From Halomonas sp. BDJS001 (GTDB lineage Bacteria > Pseudomonadota > Gammaproteobacteria > Pseudomonadales > Halomonadaceae): a stretch of 64,000 nucleotides of DNA. A program made the position numbers and the translations under genes. The DNA is taken from the NCBI RefSeq assembly GCF_026104355.1, contig NZ_CP110535.1, positions 1,302,001 through 1,366,000 on the forward strand. Direction: 5' to 3'. The notes under the pieces were generated by a model, which ran no database searches, had not been told where the DNA came from, and saw nothing but the letters and a program-made list of their open reading frames with translations. Shown here in pieces: positions 57,568-64,000 of this stretch (position 1 is the stretch's first letter; every line of letters begins with the position of its first letter).

Positions 57568-58730
57568 GCAGCGGCCTCCGCGGCTCTTTTCCAGGTAGCG
57601 CGAATAACGCCACCGCCCAAGCAAATATCGCCATCGTAAAGTACCAGTGACTGGCCTGGGGTAACCGCCCACTGCGGGTCGTCGAACGTCACTTCGACGC
57701 CACCGTCGGGTAGCACGCGCATTTCGCAGCCGCAGTCGCTCTGCCGATAGCGGGTCTTAGCGGTAAAGCGCCCCTGCTGAACCGGCGGCTCACCGGCGAC
57801 CCAGTCCATCGCCTCGGTGGCTAACGTATCGGAGTAGAGCAATTGATCATGCTTACCCTGCACCGCGATCAGCACATTGCGATCAAGATCTTTTGCCGCC
57901 ACGTACCAGGGCTCTTCCGAGTAGTTGGCCAGTCCGCCAATCCCAAGGCCCTGGCGTTGGCCAAGGGTGTAGTACATCAGTCCCATATGTTGGCCAATCA
58001 CATCGCCATCCGGCGTTTCAATGGTGCCGGGCTGGGCGGGCAGGTACTGCTGCAGGAAGTCGCGGAAGCGACGTTCACCGATAAAGCAGATGCCCGTGGA
58101 GTCCTTTTTCTTGGCGGTAATCAAATCGTGCTGTTCCGCCAAGGCGCGCACGGCAGGTTTTTCCAGCTCACCCACGGGGAACAGTGTGCGTGCAATCGCG
58201 GCTTCCGGCACTGCGTGCAGGAAGTAGCTTTGATCTTTATTGCCGTCCAGGCCTTTAAGCAAGCGTGGGCGGCCTTCACGTACGCCGTGACGCACATAGT
58301 GGCCGGTGGCGATTTTATCAGCACCCAGCATTTCGGCGTACTCAAGGAACACCTTAAACTTGATCTCCCGGTTGCATAGAATATCCGGGTTGGGCGTACG
58401 GCCCGCTTTGTATTCGGCTAAAAAGTGCTCAAAGACATTATCCCAATACTCGGCGGCAAAATTTGCGGTGTGTAGCTTAATGCCGAGCTTTTCGCAGACC
58501 GCTTCTGCGTCGGCGAGATCCTCTTTGGCGGTGCAGTACTCGGTGCCGTCGTCTTCATCCCAGTTTTTCATAAACAGGCCTTCCACCTCGTAGCCTTGCT
58601 GCATGAGGAGAAGGGCAGAAACGGACGAATCGACGCCGCCGGACATACCGACAATCACTTTGCCGTTAGCGGCCGTGGCGGATGACTCAGTAGTGGCTGA
58701 GCCTGACGTAGTTGGATCAGTGGATGACAT
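57564..58730 (-). CDS. mnmA: tRNA-specific 2-thiouridylase
   Basis: A 388-residue enzyme that thiolates U34 of tRNA for Lys, Glu and Gln, including the tRNA-Glu(TTC) at the start of this window. The ATP-binding P-loop is [10 protein letters not shown] (residues 28-37). The catalytic cysteines lie in [12 protein letters not shown] and [11 protein letters not shown]. The substrate-binding [18 protein letters not shown] and C-terminal [11 protein letters not shown] are conserved. There is a 20-residue Ser/Thr-rich N-terminal extension. The ATG at 58730 has GAGG 6 nt upstream; one at 58736 adds two residues. Confidence 0.96.
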   Translation of the reverse strand: MSSTDPTTSGSATTESSATAANGKVIVGMSGGVDSSVSALLLMQQGYEVEGLFMKNWDEDDGTEYCTAKEDLADAEAVCEKLGIKLHTANFAAEYWDNVFEHFLAEYKAGRTPNPDILCNREIKFKVFLEYAEMLGADKIATGHYVRHGVREGRPRLLKGLDGNKDQSYFLHAVPEAAIARTLFPVGELEKPAVRALAEQHDLITAKKKDSTGICFIGERRFRDFLQQYLPAQPGTIETPDGDVIGQHMGLMYYTLGQRQGLGIGGLANYSEEPWYVAAKDLDRNVLIAVQGKHDQLLYSDTLATEAMDWVAGEPPVQQGRFTAKTRYRQSDCGCEMRVLPDGGVEVTFDDPQWAVTPGQSLVLYDGDICLGGGVIRATWKRAAEAAA

Positions 58731-58818
58731 GGGCATCCTCAGTTGAAGTAGGGTGCAAATAAGCAGTGTGCAGTTGGGCGAAGATTATACACGATGGGGG
58801 GTAATGGCTTCGAGTGCT

Positions 58819-59259
58819 TCACTCGCGAATCACTGATAAGGGATAGCAAGTCCCGCTGAGTGCATCCTCGATACGTTTGAGTACCAGCGGGCTGCGTAGG
58901 CGCGCCTGCTGATCAAGCGAGCGTATTTGCTCAATGGTAAGCCAGTGGGTGGCGAAGATATCCGGGTCGAGGGGCAGGTCGAGTTGCTGAAGCGGCTCAG
59001 CAATGAACCCATGGCTATGGAAGGTTTCTCCAGTGCTGGTATGAAAAACATATAGGCCCAGATAACCGGTAAGTGATACCTGCCAAGCAGTCTCTTCCAC
59101 TACCTCGCGCAGAATGGCCGCTACGGGGCCTTCGCCGGGTTCAATATGCCCAGCGGGCTGATTAAACACACTCTGCGGGCCGCCGCGCTGCTCTTCCACC
59201 ATCAAAAAACGCTCACCCTGCTGAATCACGCAGGCGGCCGTGCTACGAATAAGGCTCAT
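58819..59259 (-). CDS. nudJ: Nudix hydrolase (NudJ-type)
   Basis: A 146-residue pyrophosphohydrolase. The Nudix box spans residues 37-61 with G, E and the REXXEE core in REVVEETAW. The N-terminal AACVIQQGERFLMVEE and central YVFHTSTGETFHSHGF are those of NudJ, which hydrolyses nucleoside tri- and diphosphates and thiamine pyrophosphate precursors. It overlaps the rluE stop by one base and precedes mnmA, as in other gammaproteobacteria (rluE-nudJ-mnmA). Confidence 0.9.
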   Translation of the reverse strand: MSLIRSTAACVIQQGERFLMVEEQRGGPQSVFNQPAGHIEPGEGPVAAILREVVEETAWQVSLTGYLGLYVFHTSTGETFHSHGFIAEPLQQLDLPLDPDIFATHWLTIEQIRSLDQQARLRSPLVLKRIEDALSGTCYPLSVIRE

Positions 59260-59891
59260 CAGGGTTTCCTGCGCTTTGTGGCGAGCCGTGCGCGCTGTTT
59301 TGTCGGCTGAGCGACTCGCTGGTTTGGGGCCGTTTTAGCAGGCTGGGGCGCGTGCAAGGTCTCTTTTCGCCATTCGCCAGGGGCTAGACCATCCAGCCGC
59401 CAGGAACCAATGGCCACACGAATCAAACGCAGTGTTGGAAAGCCAACGTGGGCGGTCATGCGGCGCACTTGGCGGTTACGGCCTTCGCTGATGGTTAGCT
59501 CCAGCCAGCTAGTCGACGGATGGCGTTTGGGGTCGATGACGGGTTGGCGCGGCGCAATCGTCGGGGGGAGTATTCGGCGTGCCTTGGCTGGCTGCGTTGG
59601 GCCATCTTTCAGTGTCACCCCTTGACGCAGCGCTTTCAGCGCTGCATCACTAATCTCACCTTCCACCTGAGCCCAGTAGGTTTTGGGCTGTTTGTAACGC
59701 GGGTGAGTGATACGGTGAATCAATTCGCCGTCATCGCTGAGTAGTAGCAGACCTTCCGAGTCGTAATCAAGGCGTCCGGCGGCGTACACACCCGGCACAG
59801 TAATGACATCGGCTAATGTGGCACGCGCCTGTTTGTCGGTAAACTGAGAGAGCATACGATAGGGTTTATGCAGTAAATATAAAGTACTCAT
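59259..59891 (-). CDS. rluE: 23S rRNA pseudouridine synthase (RluE)
   Basis: A 210-residue RsuA-family enzyme lacking an S4 domain, as RluE does. The catalytic aspartate is Asp42 in AAGRLDYDSEGLLLLS. Later motifs are KTYWAQVEG, LELTISEGRNRQVRRM and LRLIRVAIGSWRL. In E. coli it makes pseudouridine 2457 of 23S rRNA. The C-terminal 35 residues are basic and Ala/Pro-rich. The ATG at 59891 follows AAAGAGA; the frame continues 12 codons upstream without family support. Confidence 0.92.
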   Translation of the reverse strand: MSTLYLLHKPYRMLSQFTDKQARATLADVITVPGVYAAGRLDYDSEGLLLLSDDGELIHRITHPRYKQPKTYWAQVEGEISDAALKALRQGVTLKDGPTQPAKARRILPPTIAPRQPVIDPKRHPSTSWLELTISEGRNRQVRRMTAHVGFPTLRLIRVAIGSWRLDGLAPGEWRKETLHAPQPAKTAPNQRVAQPTKQRARLATKRRKP

Positions 59892-60100
59892 GATCTCTTT
59901 ATGGGGTTGTCCTTGATTTGTCGACAATCTCTCATGCGATTAAAATGCTGCGCTGGTATACTTTTCAAACATCGTTTCAACAGCTATCCCAGTAACCAGC
60001 TCAACAACCACCGATCAATAACTTAGAAAGCCAAATAAAACGGCCCCGCCTGCTTCGCGGCATGGTCTCTCGTTAAATGAGTCGCGTTGCTCAGGGGCTT

Positions 60101-60106
60101 TATAAT
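60101..60106 (+). promoter_or_regulatory. Consensus -10 element upstream of icd
   Basis: TATAAT lies 31 nt before the icd start. No good -35 is seen at 16-18 nt, so a regulator-assisted promoter is possible. The rest of the 245-bp rluE-icd gap shows nothing else. Confidence 0.4.
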
Positions 60107-60136
60107 CACAGCGATAGAAAAAGAGGTTAACGCAAA

Positions 60137-62374
60137 ATGTCCAAAACGCCGAAGATCATTTACACGCTCACCGACGAGGCGCCTGCGCTCGCAACATACT
60201 CTTTGCTACCGATTATTGACGCCTTCACCGACGCTGCAGGTATCGAAGTGGAAACCCGGGATATCTCCCTGGCGGCTCGTGTCCTCGCTCTATTTCCTGA
60301 TTACTTGACGGAAGATCAGCGCGTTGAGGATCACTTGGCTGAGTTGGGTGCCCTGGCCAAGGAGCCGGAAGCCAACATCATCAAACTTCCCAATATCAGC
60401 GCTTCCATGCCGCAGTTGCGGGCAGTGATTAAAGAGCTGCAAGAGCAGGGCTACCCACTGCCGGAATATCCTGACGAGCCAAGCAGTGACGAAGAGAAAG
60501 AGATCAAAGCGCGCTACGATAAAGTCAAAGGCAGTGCGGTTAACCCAGTGTTGCGCGAAGGTAACTCTGACCGTCGTGCGCCGAAGGCCGTCAAAGAGTA
60601 CGCGCGCAAGTATCCTCACTCGATGGGTGAGTGGAGTCAGGCCTCGCGTAGCCACGTTTCCCACATGCATAAGGGCGATTTCTACGACGGTGAAAAGTCG
60701 ATAACGCTGGATCGTGCGCGCAATGTGAAGATGGAACTGATCACCAAGAGCGGCCAGACCCAGGTGCTCAAACCAAATATCCCGCTACTCGAAGGCGAGA
60801 TCATCGATAGCATGTTCATGAGCAAAAAAGCTTTGCTCGAGTTCTACGAAAAGGAAATAGAAGACGCGCGTAAATCTGGCGTTATGTTTTCGTTGCACGT
60901 AAAAGCGACGATGATGAAGGTTTCACACCCGATTGTGTTTGGCCACTGTATCAAGATTTTTTACAAAGACGCCTTTGAGAAACACGGTGAGTTGTTCAAA
61001 GAGCTGGGGGTCGACGTCAATAATGGCATCGCCAATCTCTACGAGAAGATCGAGACGTTGTCAGAATCACAGCGCGATGAAATCATCAGCGACTTGCACG
61101 CCTGCCATGAAAAGCGTCCAGAGTTGGCGATGGTGGATTCGGCTCGCGGTATTACCAACTTCCACTCGCCCAGCGATGTGATTGTGGATGCTTCGATGCC
61201 GGCGATGATTCGTGCCGGGGGCAAGATGTATGGTGGTGACGGTCGTCTTAAGGACGTTAAGGCCGTTATGCCCGAGTCCACATTCGCGCGTATTTATCAG
61301 GAAATGATCAATTTCTGTAAATGGCACGGTGCCTTTGATCCAGCGACCATGGGCACCGTACCTAACGTTGGTTTGATGGCGCAAAAAGCCGAAGAGTACG
61401 GCTCCCACGACAAGACCTTTGAAATTCCGGAAGATGGTGTTGCCAATATCACCGACCTGGACACGGGTGAGGTGCTGTTGACGCAGAACGTGGAGCAGGG
61501 CGATATTTGGCGGATGTGCCAGGTCAAGGACGCGCCAATTCGCGACTGGGTCAAGTTGGCAGTAGAGCGCTGCCGTGATTCTGGTATGCCGACGGTGTTC
61601 TGGCTCGACCCATACCGCCCGCATGAGAACGAGCTGATCAAAAAGGTCAAAACGTACCTCAAGGATCACGACACTGACGGGCTTGAAATCCATATCATGT
61701 CTCAGGTTCGGGCAATGCGTTACACCCTGGAGCGTGTGATTCGTGGCCTCGATACCATCTCGGTGACGGGTAACATCCTGCGCGATTACCTGACGGATCT
61801 GTTCCCGATTCTTGAACTGGGCACCAGTGCCAAGATGCTTTCCATCGTTCCTCTGATGGATGGCGGCGGTCTGTTTGAAACTGGTGCTGGTGGTTCCGCA
61901 CCCAAGCACGTTCAGCAACTGTTGGAAGAGAATCACCTGCGCTGGGACAGCCTTGGCGAGTTCCTGGCACTGGTAGCCTCTTTGGAACACCTGGCTAAAC
62001 GCTTTGGCAACGAGCGTGCTAAGCTGCTGGCAAAAGCACTCGATGAAGCGAATGGCAAGTTCCTCGAAAGCAACAAGTCACCTTCACGTAAAGTGGGTGA
62101 GCTGGACAACCGAGGCAGTCATTTCTACCTGGCGCTATACTGGGCAGAAGCGTTGGCCGCGCAAGATCAAGACGCTGAACTGAAAACGCGCTTTGCCCGC
62201 CTTGTAGAAACGCTGAAAGCCAATGAAGCGACTATCATTGATGAGCTTAATAGCGTTCAAGGGCAGCCTGTAGATCTTAAAGGCTATTATCACCCGAACG
62301 GCGAATTGGCTAGCCAGGTCATGCGTCCGAGCAAAACGCTCAATGAAGCGCTTGCGATGGTGGCAAACGACTAA
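60137..62374 (+). CDS. icd: Isocitrate dehydrogenase (NADP+), monomeric type
   Basis: A 745-residue monomeric enzyme (IDH-II, about 80 kDa), unrelated in length to the 416-residue dimeric E. coli Icd. It oxidatively decarboxylates isocitrate to 2-oxoglutarate with NADPH formation. The N-terminus [20 protein letters not shown] and the substrate region SVAR-like [56 protein letters not shown] and [14 protein letters not shown] are diagnostic. AGAGG precedes the ATG. It sits next to clpS-clpA as in Pseudomonas, but cspD and a dimeric icd, found there, are absent here. Confidence 0.97.
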   Translation: MSKTPKIIYTLTDEAPALATYSLLPIIDAFTDAAGIEVETRDISLAARVLALFPDYLTEDQRVEDHLAELGALAKEPEANIIKLPNISASMPQLRAVIKELQEQGYPLPEYPDEPSSDEEKEIKARYDKVKGSAVNPVLREGNSDRRAPKAVKEYARKYPHSMGEWSQASRSHVSHMHKGDFYDGEKSITLDRARNVKMELITKSGQTQVLKPNIPLLEGEIIDSMFMSKKALLEFYEKEIEDARKSGVMFSLHVKATMMKVSHPIVFGHCIKIFYKDAFEKHGELFKELGVDVNNGIANLYEKIETLSESQRDEIISDLHACHEKRPELAMVDSARGITNFHSPSDVIVDASMPAMIRAGGKMYGGDGRLKDVKAVMPESTFARIYQEMINFCKWHGAFDPATMGTVPNVGLMAQKAEEYGSHDKTFEIPEDGVANITDLDTGEVLLTQNVEQGDIWRMCQVKDAPIRDWVKLAVERCRDSGMPTVFWLDPYRPHENELIKKVKTYLKDHDTDGLEIHIMSQVRAMRYTLERVIRGLDTISVTGNILRDYLTDLFPILELGTSAKMLSIVPLMDGGGLFETGAGGSAPKHVQQLLEENHLRWDSLGEFLALVASLEHLAKRFGNERAKLLAKALDEANGKFLESNKSPSRKVGELDNRGSHFYLALYWAEALAAQDQDAELKTRFARLVETLKANEATIIDELNSVQGQPVDLKGYYHPNGELASQVMRPSKTLNEALAMVAND

Positions 62375-62445
62375 CCTGGCAAGAAAGGCGTTTCACAAGC
62401 ACTCTGCGCGGCCCTTGGGCGAGGCGCATGAAAACGCTGTGATAT

Positions 62446-62478
62446 CCCTCGCTCACCCTGGTGGGCGAGGGTTTTTTG
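62446..62478 (+). terminator. Rho-independent terminator of icd
   Basis: CCCTCGCTCACC and GGTGGGCGAGGG form a long stem (one T-G pair) with a minimal loop, followed by TTTTTTG. Confidence 0.93.
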
Positions 62479-62650
62479 TCTTATTGAATGTGTTAATTTT
62501 GTACTTTCCATGAACCCTTGCTGATCGGCAGCGTCTGAAGGTAGACAACATCCTTTAGATTTTCATCGGTCAGTGTTGAGACAGCCAATCGTGTTGCTTA
62601 TGCCCAACCAAAATAGACCATGCTTGGCCCTGCGACCCGTACTTGCGGGG

Positions 62651-62974
62651 ATGACACGGCCAAATATGCCTGATGAAGATGGCGATATAGCGGTGCAGTC
62701 AGCAGAACCGGCGCTGGCACAACCGCCGCTTTATAAGGTAGTACTGCACAATGACGACTACACGCCTATGGAATTTGTCATTGAAGTGCTGCAAGATTTT
62801 TTTAATATGGATAGTGAGACGGCCGTTCAGGTCATGCTCGCTGTACATACCCAAGGAAAGGGCACTTGTGGCGTGTTTACGCGCGATATAGCTGAAACCA
62901 AAAGCTATCAGGTCAATGAATATGCCCGTGAGTGTGAGCACCCGTTGATAAGTGATATTGAGGCCGCCAATTAG
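62651..62974 (+). CDS. clpS: ATP-dependent Clp protease adaptor ClpS
   Basis: A small adaptor, about 107 residues from the ATG at 62651, that binds ClpA and delivers N-degron substrates. Key pieces are [20 protein letters not shown] (substrate pocket with the N-D-D), [20 protein letters not shown] and [18 protein letters not shown]. The start is uncertain: ATG at 62600 or GTG at 62573 also keep the frame, and none has a good ribosome site. Length at 62651 is close to E. coli ClpS (106). clpA follows 139 nt later. Confidence 0.92.
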   Translation: MTRPNMPDEDGDIAVQSAEPALAQPPLYKVVLHNDDYTPMEFVIEVLQDFFNMDSETAVQVMLAVHTQGKGTCGVFTRDIAETKSYQVNEYARECEHPLISDIEAAN

Positions 62975-63113
62975 AAACGTTGAGAAATAATTGGCGGTGA
63001 GGCTTGCAACCGTGCCATTTGTACCCGATGTTGAGAGTGCCGGTCGATTAAACTGATCCGACGCAAGCCCTAGGTGGTTATACGCCCTAGGTAGTAGCGA
63101 AAAGGGGACTGCC

Positions 63114-64000
63114 ATGCTGAGCAAAGAACTTGAAATGACCCTGAACACGGCCTTCACCGTGGCGCGTTCAAAGCGCCATGAGTTTATGACCGTTGAGCAC
63201 CTGCTGCTAGCGTTGCTAGATAATGCCTCAGCGGTAGACGTACTGAAGGCCTGCGGGGCGAACCTCGACAAGCTGCGGTCCGATCTGCAGGATTTTATTA
63301 ACTCGACTACGCCACTGATCCCAGAAGGCCAGGGTGATCGCGAGACCCAGCCGACGCTCGGTTTTCAGCGTGTTTTACAGCGGGCGGTCTTCCACGTTCA
63401 GTCTTCTGGTAAAAGCGAAGTGTCTGGCGCCAATGTGCTGGTGGCTATTTTCTCCGAACAAGAGAGCCAGGCGGTTTACTTCCTTAAGCAACAGAGCGTT
63501 GCACGGGTAGATGCGGTCAATTATATCGCCCACGGCATCTCCAAAGTGGCTGGTCACGGGCCTTCTCCCGCCCCCTCTTCATCAGAGAGTGAAGACGCGG
63601 AAGAGGGCGGCAATGAGGGTGCTGCGCACCCGCTCACGGGCTACGCTACCAACCTGAATGAACAGGCGCGGCTGGGTAAAATTGATCCGCTGATTGGCCG
63701 CGACCACGAGCTTGAGCGCGTGGTACAAATTCTGGCTCGTCGGCGCAAAAACAACCCGTTGTTAGTCGGTGAGGCGGGTGTAGGTAAAACCGCCGTGGCC
63801 GAAGGTCTTGCCAAGCGTATCGTCGAAGAAGACGTTCCCGATGTTATTGCCGATGCAGTGGTCTACTCGCTGGATATGGGCGCGCTACTGGCCGGTACCA
63901 AGTACCGTGGTGATTTTGAAAAGCGCCTCAAGAGTCTGCTGAGCGAACTACGCAAACAGCCTAATGCGGTGCTATTCATCGATGAGATTCACACGGTGAT
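63114..64000 (+). CDS. clpA: ATP-dependent Clp protease ATPase subunit ClpA (5' part)
   Basis: The first 295 codons of ClpA, cut by the window end. ClpA is the AAA+ unfoldase that feeds ClpP. The N-domain (about 1-145) begins [20 protein letters not shown] with [14 protein letters not shown], the two-helix repeat that binds ClpS. After an acidic Ser/Glu linker comes the first AAA+ module with [14 protein letters not shown], Walker A GEAGVGKT (from residue 219), the pore-loop [12 protein letters not shown] and Walker [16 protein letters not shown] precedes the ATG. Upstream, GCCCTAGGT is repeated at 63066 and 63084. Confidence 0.96.
   Translation, partial: MLSKELEMTLNTAFTVARSKRHEFMTVEHLLLALLDNASAVDVLKACGANLDKLRSDLQDFINSTTPLIPEGQGDRETQPTLGFQRVLQRAVFHVQSSGKSEVSGANVLVAIFSEQESQAVYFLKQQSVARVDAVNYIAHGISKVAGHGPSPAPSSSESEDAEEGGNEGAAHPLTGYATNLNEQARLGKIDPLIGRDHELERVVQILARRRKNNPLLVGEAGVGKTAVAEGLAKRIVEEDVPDVIADAVVYSLDMGALLAGTKYRGDFEKRLKSLLSELRKQPNAVLFIDEIHTV

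Noticed and set aside
63066-63092. Direct repeat of GCCCTAGGT just before clpA as a regulator site.
   Set aside because: Only two copies 18 bp apart, with no known regulator for this motif; noted in the clpA entry but not claimed.

Overview
The window is chromosomal DNA from a gammaproteobacterium that looks like a member of the Halomonadaceae (Halomonas or a close relative). This rests on protein character and gene order, not on a database search. Pointers are the monomeric NADP isocitrate dehydrogenase beside clpS-clpA, the long Pseudomonas-type isocitrate lyase, the mnmA-hflD-purB-roxA order, a BCCT osmolyte carrier, a moderately GC-rich composition and the two-tRNA cluster. Almost every base is in recognisable genes. 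I see no prophage, insertion sequence, CRISPR array or defence island.

Layout. 45-266: tRNA-Ala(GGC) and tRNA-Glu(TTC), then 620 bp of gene-free, partly AT-rich DNA carrying DnaA-box-like 9-mers. 890-14518: a TCA-cycle block, with gltA facing sdhCDAB, then sucAB-lpdA and sucCD. SucB has two lipoyl domains. sucC as written has two one-base frameshifts and is preceded by two mutually exclusive hairpins. 14580-18786 (minus): a flippase-like membrane protein, a GT4 glycosyltransferase and RNase II. 19042-26260: a GlcNAc utilisation operon (nagR, nagA, SIS-type nagB-II, an EIIA-HPr-EI fusion, nagE), then a HAD phosphatase. 27319-34152: a GltR/GtrS-like two-component system and a glucose-type ABC transporter (gtsABCD), with a 98-bp palindromic element between gtsC and gtsD. 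34245-43320: BCCT carrier, ycjF-ycjX, a small membrane protein, hexose-6-phosphate mutarotase, GlsB-like protein, an 821-residue protein with three DUF1266-like repeats, and an NlpC/P60 lipoprotein. 43347-49866: an MFS carrier, then a nickel-type ABC operon (nikABCDE, minus) divergent from nikR, with an exact NikR-type operator in the gap; nikB carries one more one-base frameshift. 49939-53356: SlyD-type prolyl isomerase, a small membrane protein, a glycine-zipper lipoprotein and isocitrate lyase. 53797-59891 (minus): GNAT, RoxA-type hydroxylase, purB, hflD, mnmA, nudJ and rluE. 60137-64000: isocitrate dehydrogenase, clpS and the start of clpA, cut by the window end.

How it fits together. The window is a central-carbon hub. 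Glucose and GlcNAc are imported and fed to glycolysis, and nearly the whole oxidative TCA cycle plus the glyoxylate entry enzyme AceA is present, with AceA and Icd competing for isocitrate. The nickel module is self-regulated. The most striking points are the triple-repeat DUF1266-like protein, the attenuator-like leader of sucC, the palindromic element inside the gts operon, the dead second EIIB domain of NagE, and three homopolymer-type -1 frameshifts that look more like sequencing errors than gene decay.
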